Source of the DNA: Chitinophaga pendula
GTDB taxonomy: Bacteria; Bacteroidota; Bacteroidia; Chitinophagales; Chitinophagaceae
NCBI RefSeq assembly: GCF_020386615.1
Contig: NZ_CP077769.1
Coordinates: 4,526,001-4,590,000, forward strand
Direction: 5' to 3'
DNA: 64,000 bases
Below, one piece after another: positions 35,563 to 45,559 of the stretch. The position numbers and the translations under genes were made by a program. The notes under the pieces were generated by a model. It worked only from the letters and a program-made list of their open reading frames with translations, was not told where the DNA came from and searched no databases. How positions within the stretch are numbered: position 1 is the stretch's first letter; each line of letters opens with the position of its first letter.

Positions 35563-38500
35563 CTAGAAAGTAATATTTACACTCGCACCATAGATACGGG
35601 TAGGAGGAGCAATCTTGTCATCCACCACACCGATCGCATTACCACTGGTGAAGTTGAACTCAGGATCCGTCCAGATATTCTCTTTAGGCAACCACATCAG
35701 GAGATTACGTCCGGATATAGTAACGGAAGCCGCCTTCACAATATTCTGACGACGCAGCAAAGTGGCCGGCAGATCATAAGTCAGAGAGGCCTCACGCAAT
35801 TTCAGGAAAGTAGCGTCAGCTACATAGTTCTCATTGATCTGTGAATACTGGGAATACCAGTAATCAAATCCACCGGATGTAGTCTTAATATTTGTGTTTG
35901 GCTCAAACTTACCGGGAGAAACCTCGATCACAGAATTAGGTATCACAAATGGCTCCCTGTTGTACTCCGCATTACGCGAACCCAAACCATTGAAGTCCAT
36001 ACCTCTCCCTAACTGGTTGTAAAACACATTGCCGGTACGATAATCCAACTGTATACCAAGCGTAAAACCTTTGTACTTAACAGAAGTATTGAAACCCATC
36101 ATGAAGTTAGGATTGGTCTGCCCCACTGGCTTCAGCGCATTCGCTACCTTAGGATAACCAGTAGCACCGTCTACAACAATACGGCCCTGAGGATCACGTT
36201 GGTAAGCTTTCACTTTCAACGTAGGATACTGCTGACCAATCACCGCATAGATATAAGCACTGTTGGCATAACCGCCGATAGGCACTTCACTAGTACCATT
36301 CTCACCACCATAGATGCTGATCACCTTGTTCTGCAGATAAGTACCATTCACTCCCACCGTCCAGGTCACATTCTTGTTCTTAACAGGAGTACCCTTTACA
36401 TCAAACTCAATACCCTTGATACTCACCTCACCACTGTTCACCAGCACACTGCTGTAACCAGTAGCAAAAGATGTCTGAATAGGTATGATCTGTCCCTTCG
36501 AAGTGGTCTTATACACACTGATCTCCGTACTCAAACGATCCTGGAAGAAACCTAACTGCAAAGTAGCCTCCACAGAGTTTACAAACTCAGGCTTCAGCTC
36601 CTGCGAACGGAAACGGTTATCCAACGTCTGACCTGGTAAGGTACCAAATGGGAAACCTGTACCGTTGATGAATGGAGTGATCAGCTGATAAGGATCCAGG
36701 TTCACGTTACCAGTCTTATTGGCAGATAAGGTTACCTTACCGAAAGACAGCGTACGGTTCCCCTGCAACGCCTGGATAGCGTCTGTGAACACAAAAGACA
36801 ACGATGCACCGGGATAGAAATAAGAACGGTTCTTGCTGCTCAGGATAGACACCCACTCATTACGGGCAGTCACACCGAGGAACAGGTAATTACGGAAACC
36901 TACAGACAAATCGCCGAACAAAGCCGTCAAACGGGTATCACGATAGTACTGATCTACAGTAGCCTCGCCCGTACGGTTGTTAACGTTGTAAACATCCGGC
37001 GCCACCAGACCGTTAGCTTCAATAGAAGAATAGTTATCGTAGTTGTCACGGATAGTATTACCCAATGTCAGCTTGGTACTGAAATCACCAAACTTGTGAT
37101 CCGCCGTCACAAGGATGTCCGAGTTGATACGACGACGCGTATAAGCCTCATCCTTCACATAACCGTTATCCGCAGTAGGACGCTGATAAGCCGTAGTAGG
37201 GTTCACTTTCGCACGGAAAGATTTTTGTGTATAAGCCTCATTATATAAACCCACACGATACACGAAGTTCAACCAGGAAAGCGGCTGCAAACCCAGATCA
37301 AGGTTACCGTTGAACAGGTTAGTCATACGGTCAGCTCGCTGGTTGTCGATCAGCCACCATGGGTTACGGTAGTAACCGTTGAAATAACCGTCAGTAGCCG
37401 CCCACTTGTTATTACGCCAGTCGCTCAACTGCGTAATAGGAACGTTCTGCGGAATGTTCAACAGGTTATCGTAAATATTAGCGGTAGTAGTATTAGTCTT
37501 GGTAACAGTATAACCAGCATTGAAACCGGCGGTAAAGATCCCCATCTTCCTGCTCGCATTCAGTCGCGCACCAGTACGGCGGTTCTTGTCCTTTGGTATC
37601 ACCCCCTTGATATTGGCGTCCTGGAATGACAGATAAAACTCACTGTTGTCAGAACCCGCAGACACCGCTACGTCATTCTGCACCGTAAGACCCCTGTCCC
37701 AGAATTTACGTTTCTCATCTTTCAAACCTACATACGGCAACATCCATTTGGAACCGTCCGCAAGCGTAGGTCCTACCTGCTTCAACGTACCGTCAAACGG
37801 AGCTCCCCAGGAAGTATTCTCGATCGGATCATGTACCCCGTCGCTACCGCCACCAAACTTGTATTGCATATCGGGCAACATAGACACCGTCTCAAACTGA
37901 GTAGTATTCGAATAACGAACCACCGGCCTACCAGTCTTACCTTTTTTAGTAGTGATCATCAACACCCCATTCACACCTTCAGAACCATACAGGTTCGCCG
38001 CATTCGCACCTTTCAGCACGTTCACATTCTCAATATCATTAGGATTCAGATTGCTCAACACCGCAGAAGGAACCGGCACCCCGTCCACTACGATCAATGC
38101 CTGGTTATTACCAGTCAACGAACGGTTACCACGCAACACTATGCGTGGCTCCGGATTCACGCCGTTGTTAGGCAAATTCACCTGCAAACCAGACACCTTA
38201 CTGGCAAGACCCGTCGCCAGGTTCACCACCTTACCCTGTGTCAAACTCGCATTGTCAATCTTCGCTACAGAATATCCCAGCTCACGGGCAGAACGCTTCA
38301 AACCCTGCGCCGTTACCACAATCTCGGACAACTGCTTGTTGTCAGCCACCAGGCTCACATCTAATACATCACCACTCACCACATGCTCAACCTGCGTATA
38401 ACCAACGAAAGAAAAAATTAAAACGGCATGCTGTCCTGGCACCTGAAGATGGTACTTCCCTTCTGCATTAGTACTCGTACCTGACTTAGCTCCTTTTACT

Positions 38501-38634
38501 CTTACAATCACGCCGGGCATAGGGGCGCCTCCTGACTTTTCAGTAACTGTGCCACTCACCTCTCTGTTCTGGGCAAATAACGGCTGGCCCATCAACACGA
38601 GGATGAGTAACACCTTGAGAAGATGTTTGTTCAT
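35563..38634 (-). CDS. SusC/RagA-type TonB-dependent outer-membrane transporter
   Basis: A 1023-residue protein with signal peptide (1-21, LMGQPLFAQ), carboxypeptidase-regulatory-like domain (about 24-105, REVSGTVTEKSGGAPMPGVI), a plug domain containing SEIVVTAQG, LRGNRSLTGNNQALIVVDGV and NVNVLKGANAANLYGSEGVNG, and a barrel ending GASVNITF. There is no STN domain. It forms a two-gene unit with the downstream susD. Peptide or glycan uptake cannot be distinguished. Confidence 0.93.
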   Translation of the reverse strand: MNKHLLKVLLILVLMGQPLFAQNREVSGTVTEKSGGAPMPGVIVRVKGAKSGTSTNAEGKYHLQVPGQHAVLIFSFVGYTQVEHVVSGDVLDVSLVADNKQLSEIVVTAQGLKRSARELGYSVAKIDNASLTQGKVVNLATGLASKVSGLQVNLPNNGVNPEPRIVLRGNRSLTGNNQALIVVDGVPVPSAVLSNLNPNDIENVNVLKGANAANLYGSEGVNGVLMITTKKGKTGRPVVRYSNTTQFETVSMLPDMQYKFGGGSDGVHDPIENTSWGAPFDGTLKQVGPTLADGSKWMLPYVGLKDEKRKFWDRGLTVQNDVAVSAGSDNSEFYLSFQDANIKGVIPKDKNRRTGARLNASRKMGIFTAGFNAGYTVTKTNTTTANIYDNLLNIPQNVPITQLSDWRNNKWAATDGYFNGYYRNPWWLIDNQRADRMTNLFNGNLDLGLQPLSWLNFVYRVGLYNEAYTQKSFRAKVNPTTAYQRPTADNGYVKDEAYTRRRINSDILVTADHKFGDFSTKLTLGNTIRDNYDNYSSIEANGLVAPDVYNVNNRTGEATVDQYYRDTRLTALFGDLSVGFRNYLFLGVTARNEWVSILSSKNRSYFYPGASLSFVFTDAIQALQGNRTLSFGKVTLSANKTGNVNLDPYQLITPFINGTGFPFGTLPGQTLDNRFRSQELKPEFVNSVEATLQLGFFQDRLSTEISVYKTTSKGQIIPIQTSFATGYSSVLVNSGEVSIKGIEFDVKGTPVKNKNVTWTVGVNGTYLQNKVISIYGGENGTSEVPIGGYANSAYIYAVIGQQYPTLKVKAYQRDPQGRIVVDGATGYPKVANALKPVGQTNPNFMMGFNTSVKYKGFTLGIQLDYRTGNVFYNQLGRGMDFNGLGSRNAEYNREPFVIPNSVIEVSPGKFEPNTNIKTTSGGFDYWYSQYSQINENYVADATFLKLREASLTYDLPATLLRRQNIVKAASVTISGRNLLMWLPKENIWTDPEFNFTSGNAIGVVDDKIAPPTRIYGASVNITF

Positions 38635-39234
38635 GATTTTTCCGCGGTTTAAATTTCAGTTGTTTGTAAATCTTGGTTGTTAGTTGGCTTCTTTATCTGC
38701 CGTAAAGCAAAATCTGGATCTTGTTGTTTGGTTAGTTAAATAATCACTATATATAAGCTCATAGAAAAATTACATTGTCCCTACATATCTAATGTCCTGG
38801 GAATCGGACTTCGTTAATGCTAATGGCGGTCGTTAATGGATGAATGACAGTATTATCGTATTTGGTTACCCCTGGAATTTTAGCGTTCTAACATCCTGGT
38901 TGAACAGGCCTACAAGATAAGGAGGTTTTCGAAAAAACAACGCTTCTATTAGAAATCCATCAGAAAAACTATATTTTTAGTTGATTTTTTTCAATATAAT
39001 TCGGATATAACTCCAAATGCAAATAAGATTTGCTATAATAATTTCATATGTATTGAAATACAATTCGTTTCAACTTATCTACTTCCGCACAAAACAACAT
39101 GACAACTTCCCTGCTAAATAGGTAGATTCTTTTAGCAAAAAAAATTAAAAAAACTTTAACAATCTGTAAGTATCAACGGGCAAAAACACTTTTTTTTAAC
39201 GTCCAAATACCTGCAAATTATCGGAGTTATCCTC
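38635..39234. other. Long A/T-rich region upstream of susC2
   Basis: About 600 bases between susC2 and the hydrolase gene, markedly A/T-rich, with no plausible ORF or RNA gene. It contains the exact direct repeat TCGTTAATG at 38811-38819 and 38830-38838, 19 bases apart from start to start. No consensus promoter was found. It is the likely control region of susC2-susD2. Confidence 0.5.
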
Positions 39235-40104
39235 TCAGCTACCCAAAAATGCCAATACCTCCCGGATCACCGCCTCATTCCGCATGATCCGGAAATGCCC
39301 CTCCCCCTTAATATGAAAAGCCTGTATACCAGGATACACCGACAAAAACGCCTCCACCTCCTGCTGCTTCACCAACAGGTCATTCTCATCAGATACCACC
39401 AGGATCTTATCCGCATGGATACCTTCCAGGTACTGAAAAAGATCCAACCGCGCCAGATCATCCCGCAACCGCCGGCGTACCAACGCTTGCACCTTAGGCA
39501 TCACCGGCTGAGGAATACCATATTGCTGGAAAGCATCATTGAAAAAAGCAGGCGCACTCACAGAAGAACCCATCATCACCAACCGCGATACCTTCATATC
39601 CGTCCTTGCCAATGTCAATGCCGCATTTAACCCGCCCAAAGAATGCCCCACGATCGCATCCACCGGGCCCACCTGCTCCAACACCTGCTGTAATACATAC
39701 ATCCACTGCACCAGGTTACTACGCTTCCCGCCAGATGCTCCGTGAGCAGGCCCGTCATAACTGATCACCTCATAACCTCCCTCGACCAACGCACCTACCA
39801 TTTGCCGGAAATCAAGTGGACTGCCTCCCCAACCGTGCAGTAACAACACCTTACGGTCAGACACTCCCCACCTATACCCTTGTATACCTACCTTACGCTC
39901 ACTGAAAGCATACTCACGCACTAACCACCGCTCCTGCCGTGCCTGCGCGCCAAACGCCAATTGCGACGCCCGTAACTTACGCCCGGGCGGCGTACTGTAA
40001 AGCCGTAAAAACACCCGCGCCGTCAACCCGGGAAAAGAATACCCCAAACGGGATAAGAAAAAAGAGGACATCCTTAACGAGAATGGCAATACATCCTTTT
40101 GCAT
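39235..40104 (-). CDS. Alpha/beta hydrolase
   Basis: A 289-residue serine hydrolase. The oxyanion motif LLLHGWGGSPLDF, the nucleophile elbow IVGHSLGGLNAAL, the acid in VVSDENDLLVKQQE and the base in KGEGHFRIMRN form a full triad. No signal peptide. It begins 16 bases after the tetR gene and is co-transcribed with it, so its expression is probably controlled by that repressor. Substrate unknown; esterase or lipase-like activity is most likely. Confidence 0.88.
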   Translation of the reverse strand: MQKDVLPFSLRMSSFFLSRLGYSFPGLTARVFLRLYSTPPGRKLRASQLAFGAQARQERWLVREYAFSERKVGIQGYRWGVSDRKVLLLHGWGGSPLDFRQMVGALVEGGYEVISYDGPAHGASGGKRSNLVQWMYVLQQVLEQVGPVDAIVGHSLGGLNAALTLARTDMKVSRLVMMGSSVSAPAFFNDAFQQYGIPQPVMPKVQALVRRRLRDDLARLDLFQYLEGIHADKILVVSDENDLLVKQQEVEAFLSVYPGIQAFHIKGEGHFRIMRNEAVIREVLAFLGS

Positions 40105-40120
40105 CTGTATGTTATTAAGA

Positions 40121-40717
40121 TTATTTAATGATTTGCGCAGCTATCTCCTCCTTCAACATATCCATCAACACATCCATCTGCGCCTTGTCCTGGCATATAC
40201 GGGCCACCAATATCCCTCCTTCTATGAGGGCAAACATCCGGACCGCAAACCGTCGCGTATCCCACCCCTTCCTGAACTCCCCCGTACGTACCCCCTCATC
40301 TGCCATTTCCTGTATCCTCCCCTGATAATACAACACCTGCTGCGCCAAACGCTCCCGTAAAGCGGGTATCATATCATCTGCCTCTACCCCGAAATTTAAT
40401 ATAGGACAGCCCCCCGCAATCACCGGGTCTAAAGCATATGCCCGGTAAAACTCCACCAACGCATACAACTGCGCACCGGCCCCACCGCCAGCAGATCCCA
40501 ACACCTCCCGCAATCGCTCCCCGATCACCCCCATCATATGCTCAAAAGAAGCAAGCAGGATCTCCTCCTTCGTATCAAAATTCCCATACAATCCCCCCTT
40601 CGCCAATTGCGTCGCCTCCATAATATCTTGTACAGACGTCCCGGCCGCCCCCCTCATATTAAATAAGGGTGCCGCCTGCGAAACAATAAATTGTTTAGTT
40701 CGTGCTCCTTTTTTCAT
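40121..40717 (-). CDS. TetR-family transcriptional regulator
   Basis: A 198-residue repressor. The N-terminal HTH domain (about 8-55) reads IVSQAAPLFNMRGAAGTSVQ, DIMEATQLAKGGLYGNFDTK. The ligand-binding C-terminal half contains AGGCPILNFGVEADD with a cysteine, which recalls the NemR/YxaF-like groups. A 14-bp palindrome sits inside its own promoter, so it is likely autoregulated. It leads the operon with the alpha/beta hydrolase, a usual arrangement for a small-molecule detoxification or lipid-related unit. Confidence 0.9.
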   Translation of the reverse strand: MKKGARTKQFIVSQAAPLFNMRGAAGTSVQDIMEATQLAKGGLYGNFDTKEEILLASFEHMMGVIGERLREVLGSAGGGAGAQLYALVEFYRAYALDPVIAGGCPILNFGVEADDMIPALRERLAQQVLYYQGRIQEMADEGVRTGEFRKGWDTRRFAVRMFALIEGGILVARICQDKAQMDVLMDMLKEEIAAQIIK

Positions 40718-40790
40718 TCACTGCGTTGTTTATTGCATTTCTTTTTCGTTACTTATATCGCTTTGTCAAAAACATCTGGTATCATAATCA

Positions 40791-40822
40791 CAAAAATAGA
40801 CCAGATGGTCTTATTTTACAAA
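40791..40822 (-). promoter_or_regulatory. Promoter of the tetR-hydrolase operon
   Basis: On the - strand: TTTG (40822-40819), 20 bases, TATTTTTG (40798-40791), a full match to the Bacteroidota consensus. The -7 box ends 73 bases before the tetR start. Confidence 0.65.
40798..40811. promoter_or_regulatory. Candidate TetR operator
   Basis: AGACCA-GA-TGGTCT is a perfect 6-bp inverted repeat with a two-base centre, placed between the -33 and -7 boxes of the tetR promoter. An 8-bp inverted repeat, CATCTGGT at 40773-40780 with ACCAGATG at 40800-40807, overlaps it and extends past the -7 box. Its form resembles operators of NemR-type TetR regulators. Confidence 0.6.
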
Positions 40823-40998
40823 AACATATTGTCAGACAGCCGTAAGTTTCCGTATTATGCAAAAAATTTCCTGATGCGATATCTTGCAACGCCATTTTTC
40901 TGGCAACTTGCAGACGCATTAAATGCAATGCAGGGTACAAGGGACAAATTGCCATCATCATTGCCAGGCGCTATTTAAACCATCTATCGAAATCACAA

Positions 40999-43392
40999 AT
41001 GAAACAAACAGTACTACTGTTGTTACTAGTATGTACCGCATTGGTCATCAGAGCTCAACACGCGGTCGTAAAAGGCACTATCATCACGTCAGAAGGCAAA
41101 CCTGCCGCATTCATCACCGTCGGCATAGAAGGTACCCGCCTAGGAGCCGTTACCTCCGACGAAGGCACCTATATCATTAATAATATCAAACCTGGCAACT
41201 ATACCGTCAAAGTTACCGGCGTAGGCATCAAAACACAGGAAAGGACCGTCTCCCTCACCCCAGGTCAGACCCTCGCCCTCCATCCCATCATCCTCGCCGA
41301 ATCCGCCAAACAACTACGCGAAGTCATCATCCAGAGCATGGGCAACAAATTCTCCCGCAAATACAGCGAACATGTCGCCCGCATCTCCCTCCGTAACCTC
41401 GAAAACGCACAGGTATACACCGTCGTAAGTAAAGAATTGTTACAAGATCAAATGAGCTTCACCCTCGAAGATGCGACCCGCAACATGCCGGGTGTCTATC
41501 AACTGCTACCCGCCACCGGCAGAAACACCGACGGAGGCGCCTATTTCTCCTCTCGGGGATTCTACCTCCAGGGACAATTGAGAAATGGCGTAACCGGCTT
41601 CGTCAATAACACCGTCGATGCCGCTAACCTCGAACGGATAGAAGCCATCAAAGGCCCCTCCGGCACCCTCTTCGGAAGCGCCCTCACCTCCTTCGGTGGC
41701 CTCATCAACCGCGTAACCAAAAAACCGAATGAAAAAAGAACTGCTGAAGTAGCCTACAGCGCCGGTAGCTTTAACTTCCATCGTATCACCGCCGACGTTA
41801 ATACACCGCTGGACCAACAAAATAAATGGCTGTTCCGCACCAACGTCGCATATAACCGGGAAAACCGCTTCCAGGCCAATGGCCGCGCCCGTTCCCTCCT
41901 GCTGGCACCCAGCCTCCTGTTCCAACCGTCAGATAGATTATCTATACTGCTCGACGCCGAAATATTCCTCACCAAAAGCACCACCCCGCAAATCGTTTTC
42001 TTCAACGCCTCCATCACAAGACTGGGGAAGTCCCGCGCCGACGAACTTAAAATGGACTACAACAGATCCTATATCAGCAGCGATCTTACCCAACAAATCA
42101 ACACAGGCAACTTCTTCGCACAGGTCACCTACAAACTGTCGGAAAAGTGGAAATCCCAGACCAACTTCGCTACCACCAACAATAAAAACGAGGGTCCACA
42201 GCTGTATTTTATGGCTCTCCCCCACGATTCCCTGGGCCGCCTCATATACAACGACAACTCCCGCACCAGCTCCTTCCATATACAACAAAACTTCACGGGC
42301 GACTTTCACATAGGTACCATACGCAACCGGGCGCTGATAGGAATAGATGTATTCAGCAGCAGATCCTTCATCTCCCTCCAGACCATGATCAATAGCCGCA
42401 ACAGACAAAGCGACTACTTCGATACCATCAGCCTCACCCAACCTGATCCCGCTAAATACGCGCAATTCAATAAGGCCAATGTGGATAACCGCATGAAAAA
42501 AACCGCCCTCGACGAAAGAAGAAGTGCCCAATACACCTATAGCGCCTACATCAGCGACGTCGTAAACATTACCGACCGCCTCATCGCCAACCTCGGCCTG
42601 AGGATCGATCACTTCGACAATAAAGGCACCTACTACCTCGCCGCCGACACCACCCTGAGTGCATATACACAAACCGTCTTGTCACCCAAATTCGGCCTGG
42701 TATTCCAACCAGTAAAAGATAAGGTCTCCCTGTTCGCCAATTATCAAAATGGCTTCCAGAATGCCAACGGCCGTGATAGACTGGGTAAGACATTTAAACC
42801 ACAGCAGGCCAACCAGTGGGAAACCGGCGTAAAGATCGACCTGCTGCATGGCAGCCTCTCCGGCACCTTCAGCTACTACGATATCTCCCTGAAAAATGTA
42901 TTGAGAATGGATCCCGTAGATCCCAAATACCAGATACAGGATGGTACCCAACGTAGCAAAGGATTCGAAGCAGAGATCATCAGCGAACCGGTTGCCGGCC
43001 TTAACATAGTAGCAGGATATGCCTACAACGAAAGCAAAATGACCCAAAGCGATGCCTCCGTACTTAATCGTCGCCCCACCAGCGCAGGTCCTGCCAACCA
43101 GGCTAACCTGTGGCTAAGCTACCAACAGGCAAAAGGAAAATTGAAAGGACTGGGACTGGGTGTCGGTGGCAACTACGCCAGCGAAAACAAGATCATCAAC
43201 GATACCCAGAATGGCGTATTCACCCTGCCCGGTTACACCGTTATGCAGGCTTCCGTATTCTATAATAAAGCGGCTTACAAACTGGGTGTCAAAGTCGACA
43301 ACCTCACCAACCAGCAATACTGGATCGGCTGGTCAGGCCTCAGCGCGCAATCTTCCCGCCGCCTGATCGCAAGTCTGACAGTAAGAATGTAA
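40999..43392 (+). CDS. TonB-dependent siderophore receptor
   Basis: A 797-residue outer-membrane receptor for ferric siderophores. Signal peptide 1-19 (VIRAQH), carboxypeptidase-regulatory-like domain (about 22-100), plug domain (about 125-240) with DATRNMPGVYQL, YFSSRGFYLQ and ERIEAIKGPSGTLFGS, then the barrel with KPQQANQWETGVKID and ending RRLIASLTVRM. The plug text SSRGF and the RIEAIKGPS motif are typical of FpvA/FoxA-type receptors. It forms an operon with the PepSY membrane protein 33 bases downstream, consistent with iron uptake; control by Fur is expected but no Fur box is called. Confidence 0.92.
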   Translation: MKQTVLLLLLVCTALVIRAQHAVVKGTIITSEGKPAAFITVGIEGTRLGAVTSDEGTYIINNIKPGNYTVKVTGVGIKTQERTVSLTPGQTLALHPIILAESAKQLREVIIQSMGNKFSRKYSEHVARISLRNLENAQVYTVVSKELLQDQMSFTLEDATRNMPGVYQLLPATGRNTDGGAYFSSRGFYLQGQLRNGVTGFVNNTVDAANLERIEAIKGPSGTLFGSALTSFGGLINRVTKKPNEKRTAEVAYSAGSFNFHRITADVNTPLDQQNKWLFRTNVAYNRENRFQANGRARSLLLAPSLLFQPSDRLSILLDAEIFLTKSTTPQIVFFNASITRLGKSRADELKMDYNRSYISSDLTQQINTGNFFAQVTYKLSEKWKSQTNFATTNNKNEGPQLYFMALPHDSLGRLIYNDNSRTSSFHIQQNFTGDFHIGTIRNRALIGIDVFSSRSFISLQTMINSRNRQSDYFDTISLTQPDPAKYAQFNKANVDNRMKKTALDERRSAQYTYSAYISDVVNITDRLIANLGLRIDHFDNKGTYYLAADTTLSAYTQTVLSPKFGLVFQPVKDKVSLFANYQNGFQNANGRDRLGKTFKPQQANQWETGVKIDLLHGSLSGTFSYYDISLKNVLRMDPVDPKYQIQDGTQRSKGFEAEIISEPVAGLNIVAGYAYNESKMTQSDASVLNRRPTSAGPANQANLWLSYQQAKGKLKGLGLGVGGNYASENKIINDTQNGVFTLPGYTVMQASVFYNKAAYKLGVKVDNLTNQQYWIGWSGLSAQSSRRLIASLTVRM

Positions 43393-43425
43393 CTTTGAAA
43401 GAAAAAGAATAGTCTCACCCATCGA

Positions 43426-44646
43426 ATGACAGCACTACCTGCTAAGAAGAAAAAGAAAGGATCTATCCTCAGCAAATGCCTGGCCTGGCTCCACCTCTGG
43501 ATGGGCCTCATTTCCGGCATCGTCGTATTTATTATCGCCGTTACCGGCTGCCTATTCGTATTCCAGAAAGAGATCATGGAATCCATCCATCATCAGACAT
43601 ACTTCGTGACACCTACTCACACCGCCCCGTTGCCGCTAAGCACCCTCCTGGATAATGCACAAAAAGCACTGGGCACCGCCAAACCAGCCAACTACATCAC
43701 CGCCTACATACAACCAAACCGCGCCTGGGAATTTATGTCCTACGCCGGTAACGACACCGCCACTACGTATTTCGGCACGCTCCAGCACTACGAGTCCGTT
43801 TTTATCAACCCGTACAACGGCGCCGTCACCGGCCGCATCGACTACAAATACAACTTCTTCAATATCGTCAAAGGTATACACTGGAGCCTCCTGCTTAACG
43901 ATAAGTATGGCCAACCCATCATCGGCTGGAGTACCTTCATCTTCATCATCCTCCTCATTACCGGGCTGGTCCTCTGGTGGCCCAAAAAGTGGAACAAAGC
44001 TGCTCGTAAACAGAACTTCCGGATCAAATGGGGCGCCAGCTTCAAACGGCTGAACTATGACCTCCACAACGTATTAGGTTTCTATAGCCTGCTCATCGCC
44101 CTCGTACTCGCACTGACAGGTATGGTGTGGGCATTCAAATGGTTCGAGGCCACCGTCTATGTCATAGCTGCCCGTTCCACCACACCGCCGGTATTCCAGG
44201 AGCTGAAATCCGCCAAACCCACAACTCCACCCGTTACCAACCCGCTCGACATCGCCTTCAAAACGGCACAATTGCAGATGCCAGACGCACAACGATACGG
44301 CGTATCACCAGCTCCCACACCCGAAGGTGTAATCAACGTACATGCCTTCCGAGGAAAAGAAGTGTATTACGACCATGATGAAGCCGACTTCGACCAGTAT
44401 ACCGGAAAAATGCTGCACAAACAGACAGAGAAAGAGAAAAATGGCGGCGTCCAGATGATAGAACTCAACTATGATATCCACGTAGGTGCCGTTGGCGGCA
44501 TCGCTGGCAAGATCATCGCCTTTATCGTCGGCCTGATCTGTGCCTCCCTGCCCATCACTGGATTCCTCGTATGGTGGGGTAAGAACCACCATAAAAAATA
44601 TCAAAAGCCTGCCACAAGAGCATCCGTATCTGCCACCACCGTCTGA
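43426..44646 (+). CDS. PepSY-associated transmembrane protein
   Basis: A 406-residue inner-membrane protein of the PepSY_TM (PiuB-like) family found next to siderophore receptors. It has an N-terminal membrane segment (about 22-48, GLISGIVVFIIAVTGCLFVF), a periplasmic PepSY-like region, paired segments at about 165-185 (FIFIILLITGLVLWW) and 205-235 (LHNVLGFYSLLIALVLALTG), and a last one near 365-390. Histidines in HLWMG, GIHWSLL, DLHNVLG and YDIHVG fit haem or metal binding. Such proteins probably release iron by reduction of ferric siderophores. Confidence 0.88.
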   Translation: MTALPAKKKKKGSILSKCLAWLHLWMGLISGIVVFIIAVTGCLFVFQKEIMESIHHQTYFVTPTHTAPLPLSTLLDNAQKALGTAKPANYITAYIQPNRAWEFMSYAGNDTATTYFGTLQHYESVFINPYNGAVTGRIDYKYNFFNIVKGIHWSLLLNDKYGQPIIGWSTFIFIILLITGLVLWWPKKWNKAARKQNFRIKWGASFKRLNYDLHNVLGFYSLLIALVLALTGMVWAFKWFEATVYVIAARSTTPPVFQELKSAKPTTPPVTNPLDIAFKTAQLQMPDAQRYGVSPAPTPEGVINVHAFRGKEVYYDHDEADFDQYTGKMLHKQTEKEKNGGVQMIELNYDIHVGAVGGIAGKIIAFIVGLICASLPITGFLVWWGKNHHKKYQKPATRASVSATTV

Positions 44647-44720
44647 ACTTTTTTGTCTGGTGATGATAAAGCCATACTCCGTATTGGCTTTAAAATCTAA
44701 TTGCACAACCTATAAATAGA

Positions 44721-44750
44721 AAGGCCGGCTACAAGATCGTAACCGGCCTT
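44721..44750. terminator. Bidirectional terminator after the iron operon
   Basis: An 8-bp G/C-rich stem (AAGGCCGG / CCGGCCTT) followed by T3CT on the + strand, between convergent genes. Confidence 0.85.
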
Positions 44751-44770
44751 TTTCTATCCGTGATGATGAA

Positions 44771-45316
44771 TTAATCTTCTTTACCTCCCTTCTCTCCCAC
44801 AAACCAATGCTCCTTCTCTTTAAACAATACATTGAAGGTCGTCAGCGATCCATAGATCCGCGTTATATACTGCTGCATATTCACTTTGTCCGCATCACTC
44901 AGCTGCTTATGACTGTTGACCTGCTGCTCCAACACCCGCAGCCGGTCCCGTACCATAACGATCTTATGAAAAAATACATCCAATGGTATCTCCTTCGCCT
45001 TCGTACCGCTATCCTTCGGCTGCAACACCAAAGTACCGCCCTCCCAGCGCTCACCGATCGGCACCTTCTCCGTAACACCGCCCCAAAGCCGTAATATCTT
45101 CAGCAAAGAGGTCTCCACCGCCGATAACGTCTCTACCTCTACCGTCTTATTCTCTGCATACAATACCTCAAAAAGCGGATCATCCTTATCTACATCCAAA
45201 ATCCCCTCATTCATAAAGGTCACCGTATACTGAGCATATTTTACACCGATAATAACACCAGGCCCATAACGTGCATGCTGCACCCTGGAACCAATACCTA
45301 ATGTCAGTTCTTCCAT
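44771..45316 (-). CDS. Conserved hypothetical cytosolic protein
   Basis: A 181-residue soluble protein. The N-terminus (about 6-45, LGIGSRVQHARYGPGVIIGV) resembles the small beta-barrel at the C-terminus of UvrD-type helicases. The middle and C-terminal parts are helical (KIVMVRDRLRVLEQQVNSHK). I recall similar proteins as conserved hypotheticals of Bacteroidota; function unknown. It starts 24 bases after the small membrane protein gene, so they form an operon. Confidence 0.75.
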   Translation of the reverse strand: MEELTLGIGSRVQHARYGPGVIIGVKYAQYTVTFMNEGILDVDKDDPLFEVLYAENKTVEVETLSAVETSLLKILRLWGGVTEKVPIGERWEGGTLVLQPKDSGTKAKEIPLDVFFHKIVMVRDRLRVLEQQVNSHKQLSDADKVNMQQYITRIYGSLTTFNVLFKEKEHWFVGEKGGKED

Positions 45317-45340
45317 ATGTCGATTATTTGTTTCGCTGTG

Positions 45341-45559
45341 CTACTTCATCCCCAGCCAGCTCCAAAAATGGTCACTGCCTCCGACGAAGAACAACAAGAT
45401 ACAAATAAGACCTAATATGGCGAGATACATCGCGGCAGCAATATCTTCCTTAGCCTTCCGCTCCTGCGCACTCTTAGGATACTGAAATACATCCAGGTAA
45501 CTGAGCGCTTTGGTTTCGTACTTGCTGGCCACACGCAGCAATAATTTCAGGCGTTGCAT
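45341..45559 (-). CDS. Small membrane protein
   Basis: A 72-residue protein with a basic N-terminal helix (MQRLKLLLRVASKYETKALS) and one hydrophobic segment at about 43-60 (YLAILGLICILLFFVGG). First gene of a two-gene unit with the gene at 44771. No family recognised, but coding is supported by the composition and the operon spacing. Confidence 0.6.
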   Translation of the reverse strand: MQRLKLLLRVASKYETKALSYLDVFQYPKSAQERKAKEDIAAAMYLAILGLICILLFFVGGSDHFWSWLGMK

